A stretch of 64,000 nucleotides of DNA from Leptolyngbya sp. SIOISBB (GCA_010671905.1 JAAHII010000001.1:7809557-7873556); one strand, 5' to 3'. Shown: positions 45,748 to 54,457, counted from the stretch's first letter. Translations and numbers: made by a program. Notes: generated by a model from the letters alone, not told the origin.

Positions 45748-46947
45748 CTAGGGTTGCCGCAATGGTTTGAGCCGGACTAATGCCAAAGCTAAGGCCCCGG
45801 CAACCAATCCCCAAAACGCTGACCCAATGCCCCACAGTGTCATGCCAGATGCCGTTACCAAAAACGTAATAAGGGCAGGTTCACGCTCAACATCCTGAGT
45901 CAGTGCTGCAGCCAGTCCCTTACCGATGGTGCTGAGTAAGGCTAAGCCCGCGATCGCTATGACCAATTCCTGAGGTAAAGCCGTAAAGAGCGCTCCGATG
46001 GTAGCGCCAAATATGCCCAAGATTAGGTAAAACACCCCAGCGGCTACAGCGGCGACATAGCGCTTGTCAGGGTCTTTATGGGCCTCTGGCCCCATACAAA
46101 TGGCGGCGGTAATGGCGGCCAGATTCATCGCAAAGGCTCCTAAAGGTGCCAACAGCAACGTCGCGATGCCCGTCCAGCTGATGAGCGGTGAAATCGGCAC
46201 GCGATCATAGCCAGAGGCCCGCAAAACCGCTACTCCTGGGACATTTTGGGAGGCCATCGTCACCGCAAATAGTGGCAGCGCCACGCCGACGATCGCCGAT
46301 AGCGAAAATTGGGGTCGCGTCAAAATCGGGGTCGCCATCTCTAGTTTGAAGGCATGCATTTGGAGGGTGCCTTGGATTGCCGCGATCGCCATCCCCAAGG
46401 TCAAGGCAATGAGTACGGCATAACGAGGCCGCCAACGATACGCCATCAGATAGGTGCAAAACATAGCGAACACCATCCAGAACTGGGTTTCCATCGCGAC
46501 GAAAACGTTGAGCCCAAAACGCAGCAGCACGCCTGCCAATAGTGCTGACGCCATCGACAGGGGCACCCGGTTCATGACTCGCTCAAACCAACCACTGAGC
46601 CCACAGAGCGTGATCAGCCCAGCAGCGATCAAAAAGGCCCCCACCCCTTCGGCTAACGACACATTGGTCGCTGACGTCATCAGCATGGCGGCTCCCGGAG
46701 TCGACCAAGCCGTTACTATCGGAGCGTGATACCGCAGCGATAACAAAATCGTTGTCAGCCCCAAACCGATGCCCAAAGCCCACATCCAAGAGGCAATTTC
46801 CGCTTCATTTGCCCCGAGTGCCTGTGCCGCTTGAAACACAATCACCGCCGCGCTAGAGTAGCCCACCAACACGCTGACAAACCCGGCAATTACCGCCGAA
46901 ATGGATACATCTTGCAGGCGGGCCGAGGCGTGGCGAATTTTCATCAT
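45748..46947 (-). CDS. BenE-family (benzoate/H+ symporter-like) membrane transporter, 399 aa
   Basis: An inner-membrane protein with about 12 helices. Diagnostic segments are VGYSSAAVIVFQAAQALGA, the substrate-site region APIVTAWSTPGAAML and LFAVTMASQNVPGVAVLRA, shared with BenE/YdcO transporters. Family members move aromatic acids or purine-like anions; the substrate here is unknown. It starts at the double ATG at 46947. It lies 29 bases downstream of an AraC-family gene on the same strand, so regulator and transporter form an operon. Confidence 0.9.
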   Translation of the reverse strand: MMKIRHASARLQDVSISAVIAGFVSVLVGYSSAAVIVFQAAQALGANEAEIASWMWALGIGLGLTTILLSLRYHAPIVTAWSTPGAAMLMTSATNVSLAEGVGAFLIAAGLITLCGLSGWFERVMNRVPLSMASALLAGVLLRFGLNVFVAMETQFWMVFAMFCTYLMAYRWRPRYAVLIALTLGMAIAAIQGTLQMHAFKLEMATPILTRPQFSLSAIVGVALPLFAVTMASQNVPGVAVLRASGYDRVPISPLISWTGIATLLLAPLGAFAMNLAAITAAICMGPEAHKDPDKRYVAAVAAGVFYLILGIFGATIGALFTALPQELVIAIAGLALLSTIGKGLAAALTQDVEREPALITFLVTASGMTLWGIGSAFWGLVAGALALALVRLKPLRQP

Positions 46948-46976
46948 GGCAGTCTAGGGTCTACAGCGGCCCCAGA

Positions 46977-47837
46977 CTAGCAATCGCTGATGGACGAGTA
47001 TTGTACGGAATTGCGCCGCCGGTACTGGCCCGGCGTCACCCCAAAGACACGCTTAAAACTGCGGGTGAAATGGCTTTGATCAAAAAATCCCGTGTCAGCA
47101 GCGATCGCCGCTAGCGACTGTGACGTCTGTAAGGCTTGCTTCGCTTTCAACAGCCTGACTTGTCGTTGGTAGAGATGGGGTGGTAGACCCAACTGCTGAC
47201 GAAAGCATCGAATCAGATAATAAGGACTGAGCTGACTGAGCTGACTCAACGTTTCAATCGAGACATTCTCGGTGTAGTGCTCCTCCAAGTAGGTTCGCAC
47301 TAAGGCAACAGCCTGGGTTTCTCGGGGTGGGGATGAGGGCGTTTGAAGGGCGCTATGGTGCTGCAACAAGTGCGATATCAGGTCCAGAAATAAAGACTGT
47401 TGCGTCAAGCAGGGTGAGACGTGATCAAGAGCCTGAAAGACCTGCAGAAAGCGCGATCGCAATGCAGGATTGTGGGCTACTGGCTCTTGAAAAACCGGCA
47501 GAGTCGAGGGGGTTTGTTCTAACTGCACCAGCGCCCATTGCATCAGGGTGGGACTGATGTAGAGATTGCGAAATCCCCACCCCCGATCATCGGCAGCTTG
47601 CCCCGTATGCACTTCCCCCGGATTAATCAGGTTGAAGCTCTGAGGCGGACTATCGACCAACCGCCCTCGAATCAGGCTCTGTCCTACCCCTCGTTCGTTG
47701 AGCCCAACGGTGTAGGCATCATGAAAATGCTTGTCAAAGGTATATCGATAGAGATGCGCTTGAAACAGCTCAACTCCCGAAAAATCTGGTGTCCAGAAAT
47801 GGGCAAATTCGGCGGAGTCAGCCATAGAGAGTGCCAT
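46977..47837 (-). CDS. AraC-family transcriptional regulator, 286 aa
   Basis: N-terminal AraC-binding cupin-like domain (residues about 25-150, including HFHDAYTVGLNERG and FNLINPGEVHTGQ) and two C-terminal helix-turn-helix motifs (about 185-275: VSIETLSQLSQLSPYYLIRCF and TGFFDQSHFTRSFKRVFGVTPGQYRR). It should sense a small ligand and control its own operon with the BenE-type transporter. An alternative start is Met5. The upstream 250 bases contain two imperfect copies of a segment around AGAAACTGGAA (near 47937 and 48039) that may be operator-related. Confidence 0.92.
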   Translation of the reverse strand: MALSMADSAEFAHFWTPDFSGVELFQAHLYRYTFDKHFHDAYTVGLNERGVGQSLIRGRLVDSPPQSFNLINPGEVHTGQAADDRGWGFRNLYISPTLMQWALVQLEQTPSTLPVFQEPVAHNPALRSRFLQVFQALDHVSPCLTQQSLFLDLISHLLQHHSALQTPSSPPRETQAVALVRTYLEEHYTENVSIETLSQLSQLSPYYLIRCFRQQLGLPPHLYQRQVRLLKAKQALQTSQSLAAIAADTGFFDQSHFTRSFKRVFGVTPGQYRRRNSVQYSSISDC

Positions 47838-48087
47838 AAAAGTGACTGAGATGCGACCTAGCTCTACCTAGTACCCCTCGGCGTAAATTTACATACTATT
47901 CGTCACGAGCAGAGGAGATGGGGAGCAAGGGGGATAGAAACTGGAAGGGTATCGTTATTTCGGCCATGCAGTACTAGTAGACGGCGGCGTGATTTTATCA
48001 ACAATTGCTGATGGCTAGGGATAAGAGGGGCAATGGGGCAGAGAAACTGGAATGGTCGTCTTACGTCTGCCGTGGAGTACTCGCGAT

Positions 48088-49476
48088 TTAGATCGCCAAC
48101 ACTTTGCCCCGCAGATCTTTGGGGACTTCCAAACCATAGCGATTGAGAAAGGTGGGCAGGATGTCGTAGAGCTGAGCGCCGTCGAGTACTTGGCCCTGCT
48201 TGGGCGATCGCGGATCGTGAAAAATCATCAGACCAAACGGCGCATGATTGGCATCATCCGGCCCGGTGTCATTTTCCACGGTGTAGAGTTCGCCCGTACC
48301 GATGCTACCGACTGATCGCCACGCTAAGTCATCAAAATAGACAATCAGGTCGGGGGCGCGGCCTCGCACTTTTTGATAAATCTGTTGCGGTTTGAAGATT
48401 TTGACGTTGAGCGGTTCGCCCGTCGGTGTGGTGAGTTGAGAGAGCTTGGCGGCGAGTTCATCTCGCAACGCTTCGTAGTCGGTCATGGCGATCGTGCCCT
48501 CTGGCTCTCGCCCTTTCACATTGAGGAAAATGCGAGCGTAATAGCCCCCCGCGCCCCAGACCCGGGTTTGCGACCAATCGACGGCCACTTGATCCAATGA
48601 AACCGGCTCGGTGGGAGTTTCCTGCAGCGTCAGATAGCCGTTTTTGATCAGCCATTCATTAATGCAAATACCGCCCATCAAGGGTTGAGCGCCATGGTCC
48701 GAAACGACGAGTACGGCGGTGTCTTCGTCACACACGTTCAACAATTCGCCCACTCGCTGGTCAACGTGGACGTAATAGTCGTGGATGGCGTTGACAAAAG
48801 GCGAGTCGGGTTCGTATTGGGGATGGCGTGGATCCATCGGTTTCCAAAAGGCATGGTGAATGCGATCGACGCCCATATCCACCAGCATGAGAAAGTCCGG
48901 CTGGTCTTGAATAATCAACTTTTCTGCCAGGGTAAAGCGCTGATCGCAAAGTTGGAAAAGATTTTTGAGGATGCGGTCTTTTTCATCCGACCGAAAGTTA
49001 GGCACATCCATCATGAAGTCCGGCATCCAAGCTCGAATCTGATCGGCGAGTTCTGGCGGATGGGTGAACGGCACATCGGTACCAGGAGTCAAAAAGCAGG
49101 ATACGAGGTTGCCATTGACGGGATATGGCGGTGAAGTGCCCGGCACGCTCAGGGCCGCAACTTTCCAGCCAGCGTCACCCAAGTAGTCCCACAGCCGGGG
49201 AAATTTCACCGCGCGACCATCGGAAATACCCATGCTGTGATAATCGCGATCGCGCCGGTTACGAAAGCCGTAAATGCCCAGCTCGCCCGGATCACGTCCT
49301 GTCATCATGCAGCTCCAGGCGGGCACAGTAATGGCGGGAATGCTGCTCTCTAACCGACCGTAGCTGCCCTGGGCCATCAAGCGGCTGAGGTTGGGTAAAT
49401 CATCTCGCCAGCGTTCAAATACCAGCGAGGGCTCCATACAGTCCAAACCGATGATCAGCAGGCGGGGGGTCGGCAT
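48088..49476 (-). CDS. Alkaline-phosphatase-superfamily phosphodiesterase/nucleotide pyrophosphatase-like protein, 462 aa
   Basis: Metal-binding residues of the superfamily are in order: Asp in IIGLDCMEP, the nucleophilic Thr in SIPAITVPAWS, Asp/His in DMGVDRIHHAFW, Asp-His in VVSDHGAQP and His in NHAPFG. Length and layout fit the type I phosphodiesterase/pyrophosphatase family. It has no signal peptide, so it acts in the cytoplasm unless exported otherwise. The substrate is unknown. It is a single gene, and its stop is 250 bases from the AraC gene. Confidence 0.88.
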   Translation of the reverse strand: MPTPRLLIIGLDCMEPSLVFERWRDDLPNLSRLMAQGSYGRLESSIPAITVPAWSCMMTGRDPGELGIYGFRNRRDRDYHSMGISDGRAVKFPRLWDYLGDAGWKVAALSVPGTSPPYPVNGNLVSCFLTPGTDVPFTHPPELADQIRAWMPDFMMDVPNFRSDEKDRILKNLFQLCDQRFTLAEKLIIQDQPDFLMLVDMGVDRIHHAFWKPMDPRHPQYEPDSPFVNAIHDYYVHVDQRVGELLNVCDEDTAVLVVSDHGAQPLMGGICINEWLIKNGYLTLQETPTEPVSLDQVAVDWSQTRVWGAGGYYARIFLNVKGREPEGTIAMTDYEALRDELAAKLSQLTTPTGEPLNVKIFKPQQIYQKVRGRAPDLIVYFDDLAWRSVGSIGTGELYTVENDTGPDDANHAPFGLMIFHDPRSPKQGQVLDGAQLYDILPTFLNRYGLEVPKDLRGKVLAI

Positions 49477-49753
49477 CGTGCATTCTCTTGAGAGGCTGTG
49501 CCTATTCTAGAGAACTCTGCTGCCGTTCATTGCCCTGTGGCTAACCGGTTCGATCAATTCCTAATTGAGTGGGCAGCGGGCGGACTGTCGGAAGTTGGGA
49601 CGAGTGTGAAATACGTTCATCCCAATCTAGATGGCTCAATTCTGCTCCAGAGTCTCCGGGTATCAATAAATGCTCGCGTCCCTGGCAGATTTCTAAACGG
49701 GTAGGCGCGATCGCCCCAAAGTCCGAAATTGCCCTTTTCTGAACTGTCCTCGA

Positions 49754-49894
49754 CTAATGAATTGCGTACTGACGACAGTACCTTTGCTCCTGTTGATGGG
49801 TCTGTTCGGGACTGCCGTAGGGACGAGCGTACACGACAAAAAACGTCGTTAATCCCAGGCAAAACCAGATACCCCAGCCCCGTTGAGATAACAT
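49754..49894 (-). CDS. Possible small membrane protein, 46 aa
   Basis: An ATG at 49892-49894 opens a frame of 46 codons to TAG at 49754. Residues 7-23 are hydrophobic (WGIWFCLGLTTFFVVYA), followed by a polar tail rich in Gln and Arg, a credible single-span protein with a cytoplasmic or lumenal tail. It begins 30 bases after the stop of the riboswitch-controlled gene on the same strand, so it could be the second gene of that unit. No clear Shine-Dalgarno sequence is seen, which lowers confidence. Confidence 0.45.
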   Translation of the reverse strand: MLSQRGWGIWFCLGLTTFFVVYARPYGSPEQTHQQEQRYCRQYAIH

Positions 49895-49924
49895 CTTGTC
49901 AACCGAATGGGCGATCGCGATCGC

Positions 49925-50086
49925 TTATTGCAGAGCTGACTTAGCCGCTGGATTGTCAGGCGAAGGAACGAACTTGGCTGGGGCGATCGTCCCGCCTAAA
50001 ATCCAACACAAAATCGGACAAAATACTGCACAGTAAACCGAAATCACGGCAATTAACTGGCTTGTTTCGAAAAGATTAGATGACAT
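49925..50086 (-). CDS. Small hydrophobic protein, 53 aa, under glutamine-riboswitch and NtcA control
   Basis: ATG at 50084-50086, stop TAA at 49925, with AGAGG eight bases upstream. Residues 10-35 form one or two short hydrophobic segments (LIAVISVYCAVFCPILCWILGG) with three cysteines, and the C-terminus is a proline-rich polar tail (APAKFVPSPDNPAAK). I do not recognise the family. It does not look like the basic GS-inactivating factors IF7/IF17, which elsewhere share this type of control. Preceding DNA carries a glutamine riboswitch core and an NtcA box over the promoter, so expression is expected only when glutamine is plentiful. A membrane-bound effector of nitrogen uptake or metabolism is a fair guess, no more. 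Confidence 0.75.
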   Translation of the reverse strand: MSSNLFETSQLIAVISVYCAVFCPILCWILGGTIAPAKFVPSPDNPAAKSALQ

Positions 50087-50092
50087 GAGAAT

Positions 50093-50199
50093 CGCCTCTA
50101 AGAAGTTTGCATCGAACCAGAGGCGCGTTCCTTCGGGATTAAACCCCTACTTCCGTCCTTTGCTCACCGGGCAATTAAAGCCCTGAAGAAGGATGAACG
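50093..50199 (-). promoter_or_regulatory. Glutamine riboswitch (glnA / Downstream-peptide type) with SD-sequestering platform
   Basis: On the minus strand, CGTTC (50199-50195) and GAACG (50130-50126) close stem P1. Between them are ATCCTT pairing with AAGGA, the conserved GGACGGAAGTAGG and CCGAAGGAACGCGCC blocks, and an inserted hairpin (GGGC...GCCC). These are the hallmark sequences of cyanobacterial glutamine riboswitches. Immediately after P1, CGCCTCT (50125-50119) is complementary to AGAGGCG (50099-50093), which contains the ribosome binding site. Glutamine binding that stabilises P1 would compete with this pairing and free the site, an ON switch. The recognition is from consensus memory; the pairings are directly visible. 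Confidence 0.85.
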
Positions 50200-50212
50200 T
50201 TATTTGCTTTCT

Positions 50213-50247
50213 GTAGTCAATACTACTCTTTTACCTGAAAGCGTCAA
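50213..50247 (-). promoter_or_regulatory. Sigma70-type promoter overlapped by an NtcA box
   Basis: On the minus strand TTGACG (50247-50242), a 16-base spacer and TAGTAT (50225-50220) form a good -35/-10 pair. A perfect GTA-N8-TAC NtcA box (50213-50226) covers the -10 and the expected start site. NtcA bound there should block transcription, as at the gif genes, opposite to its role at nirA. The riboswitch core starts 14 bases further on. Confidence 0.75.
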
Positions 50248-50428
50248 GCCATTATTCAGGCAAACTTGAGACATTTTAGTTGTGCAAAATAATGTTCTAA
50301 GGCTTGAAAATATTAGCTTTGCAGTGGTTCATTGAGCAATAATTAGATGGTCTCAATATCGACAATTCATGACAGAGTAAACATCAGGCAAGGAGCATCT
50401 CTATATTTCGGTAAAATTTCGGCAAACG

Positions 50429-50680
50429 TTATGGATTAATCTGGATGTCCTCTCGGGGCAGGCCGATCTTTTCTCCCAGTTCGAACACATTATCGGTGAA
50501 CTCATTCGCCTTTTCAGAGAGGGTGACTGTACCTCCAGCAATGGTGGCTGCTGCCGTTCCCTCTGCCAGCGAGCGTTGCAACCGCCTACTAAGCCGTTTC
50601 GGTTCTGGCTTTTCAGGCAATCTCGATAGTTTGCTTGGCAGTTTGGAGTTGCCCACCCTGCGATCGTAACCGTTTCTCAT
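50429..50680 (-). CDS. Hypothetical protein, 83 aa
   Basis: ATG at 50678-50680 has GGAG seven bases upstream. The N-terminal 40 residues are basic and proline-containing (RRVGNSKLPSKLSRLPEKPE), followed by a helical part with a short small-residue stretch (GTAAATIAGGTVTLSEKANE). Family not recognised. It overlaps the end of the preceding frame (50613-50846) by 68 bases, so both belong to one transcript or one is spurious. An ATG at 50740 would extend it without a ribosome binding site. Confidence 0.45.
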   Translation of the reverse strand: MRNGYDRRVGNSKLPSKLSRLPEKPEPKRLSRRLQRSLAEGTAAATIAGGTVTLSEKANEFTDNVFELGEKIGLPREDIQINP

Positions 50681-50846
50681 ATGGTGCTCCGAAGGCGACA
50701 AGCTGCTGGGCATATAGCTGTTTGATCTCAGTTCTAACAACCGCTTTACCCGCCTCAGCCTCTGTTGCTAAGAGCACTACAAAGGTATTGCCTTTACGTT
50801 CCATCCCCTGGCTTGAAATCTCTTCGGAACGAGGAGTTGATCGCAT
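50613..50846 (-). CDS. Hypothetical protein, 77 aa
   Basis: A soluble-looking small protein with strand-helix segments (GNTFVVLLATEAEAGKAVVRTEIKQ split as NTFVVLLATEAEAG and VVRTEIKQLYAQQLV). The start may instead be Met15 at 50804. Family not recognised. It overlaps the next gene's start by 68 bases; a frameshift joining the two into one protein is possible but not required. Confidence 0.4.
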   Translation of the reverse strand: MRSTPRSEEISSQGMERKGNTFVVLLATEAEAGKAVVRTEIKQLYAQQLVAFGAPYEKRLRSQGGQLQTAKQTIEIA

Positions 50847-50915
50847 TCATATCTTGACAGAACGAATAGCGTGAAAAGGTAGATTGTTCGAGAGCCATCC
50901 CCCATATCCTGTCCT

Positions 50916-51003
50916 GACGCAATTGAACTTCAAAGGCAGCGTTACTACCAGTCGCTGTCTGAAAAAGATGGTCGTCGGTACACAGACATAGAAGCGGTTA
51001 AAG
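50916..51003 (+). pseudogene. Remnant of an ISAzo13-type transposase gene
   Basis: Read on the plus strand, 50916-51003 gives QRQRYYQSLSEKDGRRYTDI then EAVK. This closely resembles the N-terminal region of ISAzo13-family transposases (sequence of the type YQSLSEKDRRRYAAIEAVK). The expected helix-turn-helix does not follow; the sequence passes into a dispersed repeat at 51004. Only about 30 codons survive. Confidence 0.5.
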
Positions 51004-51135
51004 GCGTTACCGATGTTAGGTATGCATTGAATCGTTGGCAAGAAGAACGACACGGATCAACTCACCGTCAATAGCGGAGAGCGGACATCTTGCCAACGGT
51101 CTCAAACGCTAGGTTCATACTTCGAGTCAGCAATG
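51004..51135 (+). repeat. Dispersed 130-bp repeat, copy 1
   Basis: This segment is a direct imperfect copy of 63601-63732, including GCGTT...GGTATG.ATTGAATCG and AATAGCGGAGAGCGG.CATCTTGCC. The other copy contains the last codons and stop of a P-loop kinase gene, so this copy may derive from a lost relative of that gene or from a repeat that both absorbed. Confidence 0.7.
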
Positions 51136-51759
51136 ACCTGATATCCATTAGTTTGTGCAGAATGCCAGCTCCCAATGCTGCCAAAACGTTAACAAGTATC
51201 TGTCTGTCTGATCTGATCTGCTCGATCGGGCTTTTGAGTTGAACTGGTGAGGAATCTGCTGTGACGCTTAATTTGGGGTAAGGCTCCAGTTAGCTCATTG
51301 ATTTCGAGCTAAATGTAACTAATGGATAGTAGTTCAATGTAGCCCGAAGACCTGGTAGGTAGAAAAAACTGACGCGAAACTTAATTTCTACCAAATTCAC
51401 TTATATTTCCGTACAGGAATGTGTTCTAAAAATAGAAACCCCTGCTATATTCGGGAACCATCAAGTCAAGGGATGCATTGATTGGTATACGGCTCTTAGA
51501 ACTAGGAAGATTCAGGCTGCCTAAATAAATACTGACGGCGGCATTACTTTGATATCTTCCTGCTCACAGTTGATAAGTCAAGTAGAAGATAGCTGTCCCT
51601 GCAAGGTGGTTGTTCTAATCAGCTGGGTACCTTCAAGGGAAGGGAAAGCTAGGCAGAATGCTCAGTTTCGCGATTAGGGGCTAGTTTTTAGGTCATCTTG
51701 GGGATACCTGGTATGATACGCCTGATATTGGTGTGGTGTGGCATGTTGAGGAGTGTAAG
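51136..51759. other. murC upstream region
   Basis: No gene is seen in these 620 bases. The 15-mer CCCCTGCTATATTCG at 51439-51453 recurs exactly at 54337-54351, upstream of the collagen-like gene, and includes a -10-like TATATT. The ribosome binding site of murC is GAGGAG at 51748-51753. Confidence 0.45.
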
Positions 51760-53250
51760 ATGCTGAATTCTGTGGATTTCAGCGGTAGGCCCTTCCACTT
51801 TATTGGAATTGGGGGGATAGGCATGTCTGCGTTGGCGTATGTCTTAACGCAGAAGCAACTACCGGTCTCAGGGTCAGATTTACGGCTGAGTCACATTACT
51901 CAGCGGCTACAGGAAGCGGGTGCTCATATCTTTTGGCGTCAAGAGGCCGAGAACCTAAGATTCTTTGAACAGAATCTCTCCCCTATTCGTGGGGAAAAGT
52001 CATTAGTTTCGTATGTCGAATCACTCTCTCAGGTCCTCCCGCAGGTAGTGTGTTCTACGGCCATCAACGAGAGTAATGATGAGTATCGGGCCGCGTTGGA
52101 AATGGGTTGCCCCATTTTGCATCGCTCAGATCTATTGGCGGCTCTCATGAATGAGCGGCAGAGTATTGCCGTCGCTGGGACTCATGGCAAAACCACCACG
52201 AGCAGCATGATTGGCTACGCCCTCTTAGCAGCTGACCTTGACCCAACAATTGTTGTCGGCGGCGAAGTATCGGCGTGGGAAGGGAATGCCCGTTTGGGTA
52301 ACAGCGATTGTTTTGTGGCAGAAGCTGACGAGTCTGATGGCTCCCTCGTCAAGCTCTCTGCCAATATTGGCATTATCACGAACATCGAACTGGATCATCC
52401 TGACCACTACAGTACGTTGGATGATGTCGTCGATATTTTTCGGCGGTTTACACAACAAACCGAGACCATTATCGTGTCTGCTGACTGCCAGACGATCGCC
52501 CAATACATCGAGCCGGATATCACCTATAGCGTTGAAGTTGGGAAAGTTGCTGATTACACGGTGACTGAAGTGGCATACGGGGCTACTGGCACCCGTGCTG
52601 TGGTTTGGGAACGGGGTCAGCGCCTCGGGATCTTACGTCTAGCGGTCCCTGGGAAGCACAATCTCAGCAATGCCCTGGCCGCGATTGCCGCTGGTCGCCA
52701 CATGGGGTCAGATTTTGCCGACCTAGCAGCTGGACTGGCCAATTTTGAAGGGGCCCGACGACGATTTGAACGGCGGGGGTTTTACAGCGGCATTCAGTTT
52801 GTCGATGACTATGCTCATCATCCCAGCGAAATTAAGGCAACGCTGGCGACAGCGAGTCTGCTCAAATCGGGAGATGCTCCCCTGGGGGGCCGGGTTAAGC
52901 GAGTAGTCGCAATTTTTCAACCCCATCGATATAGTCGCATCACCGCATTCTTAGACGATTTTGCTGAGGCCTTTGCCGATGCTGATGAGGTGATTGTGAC
53001 GGATGTTTATAGCGCGGGCGAGGCGGCTCCGTCTGACTTTTGCACGAAAAAAGTGGGACAGGCGATCGCTCTCCACCATCCTCATGTACAGTATTGCCCA
53101 TCTTTAGATGCGGTCAGTACCGTGCTGAAAGAACGACTGCAGCCCGGCGACTTAGCCTTGTTTTTAGGAGCTGGGAACCTGAATCGGATTATCCCCGATG
53201 TGATGGAGCCGTTCATGGCCGCAGAGATGCAAGCGGTACAGCAGGCTTAA
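51760..53250 (+). CDS. murC: UDP-N-acetylmuramate--L-alanine ligase, 496 aa
   Basis: Adds L-alanine to UDP-MurNAc in peptidoglycan synthesis, using ATP, in the cytosol. N-terminal Rossmann motif FHFIGIGGIGMSALA, ATP-binding GTHGKTTTSSM (from about residue 140), EADESDGS, the metal/substrate segment NIELDHPDHY, PGKHNLSNALAAIA and the C-terminal FQPHRYSRITAF. The ATG at 51760 has GAGGAG six bases upstream; the open frame reaches 51733. Between about residues 60 and 85 there is a polar insertion (FFEQNLSPIRGEKSLVSYVE) longer than usual in MurC. It is followed by murB after 44 bases, the usual cyanobacterial order. Confidence 0.97.
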   Translation: MLNSVDFSGRPFHFIGIGGIGMSALAYVLTQKQLPVSGSDLRLSHITQRLQEAGAHIFWRQEAENLRFFEQNLSPIRGEKSLVSYVESLSQVLPQVVCSTAINESNDEYRAALEMGCPILHRSDLLAALMNERQSIAVAGTHGKTTTSSMIGYALLAADLDPTIVVGGEVSAWEGNARLGNSDCFVAEADESDGSLVKLSANIGIITNIELDHPDHYSTLDDVVDIFRRFTQQTETIIVSADCQTIAQYIEPDITYSVEVGKVADYTVTEVAYGATGTRAVVWERGQRLGILRLAVPGKHNLSNALAAIAAGRHMGSDFADLAAGLANFEGARRRFERRGFYSGIQFVDDYAHHPSEIKATLATASLLKSGDAPLGGRVKRVVAIFQPHRYSRITAFLDDFAEAFADADEVIVTDVYSAGEAAPSDFCTKKVGQAIALHHPHVQYCPSLDAVSTVLKERLQPGDLALFLGAGNLNRIIPDVMEPFMAAEMQAVQQA

Positions 53251-53294
53251 TGGGTGATCGTGTCGGACAAGGGCGATCGCAAAGGTAAAATAGA

Positions 53295-54215
53295 GTGTTC
53301 TTTTTGGATGCTACTGACGTGGTGCGGCAGCCCGAATTTTCTCTAAAGCAGAGTGTTTCCCTGGCAAGTTTCACGTCATATCGGGTCGGGGGTGTGGCTG
53401 ACTGGCTGGCGTTGCCTAAAACCCCTGGAGAGATCGCTGAAAGTTTGTCGTGGGCGCAGGAAAATGAGTTGCCAGTCACCTTTTTAGGGGCGGGCTCGAA
53501 TTTACTCGTGAGCGATCGCGGGGTACCGGGATTGGTCATTTGTACACGACATCTGCGGGGCCTGACCTTTGACGATGACTCCGGAGCCCTCACGGCGGCG
53601 GCCGGAGAACCTTTACCCAACCTGGCTTGGAAGGCTGCTCGGCGGGGGTGGCGCGGTTTAGAGTGGGCGGTCGGCATTCCTGGCACGGTAGGCGGGGCCG
53701 TATTTATGAATGCGGGAGCCCATGGAGCTTGCACGGCCGATAGCTTGGTTGTAGCTCAGGGGGTCACTCAGGCGGGGGAGGCGATCCAACTCACGCCTGA
53801 AAATCTAGACTTTGCTTATCGCACATCCAGCTTGCAGTCGCGCATGTGTTGGGTCACCCAAGCCAAATTTCAGCTGAGTCCAGGACATGACCCGGCCCAG
53901 GTGGTAGCAGAAACCCACGCTGCTCTTGAGAAACGCCGGTCTACCCAGCCCTATCATTTGCCCAGTTGTGGCAGTGTGTTCCGCAACCCTTTGCCTCATA
54001 CCGCGGGATGGCTGATTGAACAGACCGGTCTCAAAGCCTTTCAAATCGGCCAAGCGCAGGTGTCACCGATGCACGCCAACTTCATTGTGAATATCGGCGG
54101 AGCTACTGCCGATAACGTTTTGAGCTTGATTCGCGCCGTGCAAGATCAGGTAGAAGAAAAGTGGGATGTTCGTCTCCACCCAGAGGTCCGCTTGCTCGGT
54201 AGCTTTGATATCTAG
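53295..54215 (+). CDS. murB: UDP-N-acetylenolpyruvoylglucosamine reductase, 306 aa
   Basis: FAD-dependent reductase giving UDP-MurNAc. FAD-binding [50 protein letters not shown] shown in parts [18 protein letters not shown], the catalytic Ser in [11 protein letters not shown], and the C-terminal Glu in LHPEVRLLG. Length is that of type II MurB. The start is GTG at 53295; no ATG fits. Operon partner of murC. Confidence 0.96.
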   Translation: MFFLDATDVVRQPEFSLKQSVSLASFTSYRVGGVADWLALPKTPGEIAESLSWAQENELPVTFLGAGSNLLVSDRGVPGLVICTRHLRGLTFDDDSGALTAAAGEPLPNLAWKAARRGWRGLEWAVGIPGTVGGAVFMNAGAHGACTADSLVVAQGVTQAGEAIQLTPENLDFAYRTSSLQSRMCWVTQAKFQLSPGHDPAQVVAETHAALEKRRSTQPYHLPSCGSVFRNPLPHTAGWLIEQTGLKAFQIGQAQVSPMHANFIVNIGGATADNVLSLIRAVQDQVEEKWDVRLHPEVRLLGSFDI

Positions 54216-54457
54216 TTCTGCATGCTGGGTGAATACTTCAAAGGGCCAGGCCTGACTTCATCTAGATAACCAGAACCAGATCACACTGCATCATCCATTA
54301 GCCGGCAACCGTGCCATCCCCTCGCCGGAACTAAAGCCCCTGCTATATTCGTCCATCAATTTATTCCCCACTATCTGGCGGAATACTTGAACGAGCTACT
54401 GTAGTTGCTTTCAAGCTATCTCGCTTGGGGAAGGATTTCGCCACCTCCCAACAATTT

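Noticed and set aside
49617..49862. Minus-strand frame of 81 codons
   Set aside because: Overlaps the 46-codon membrane-like frame in another register and has no ribosome site or hydrophobic pattern.
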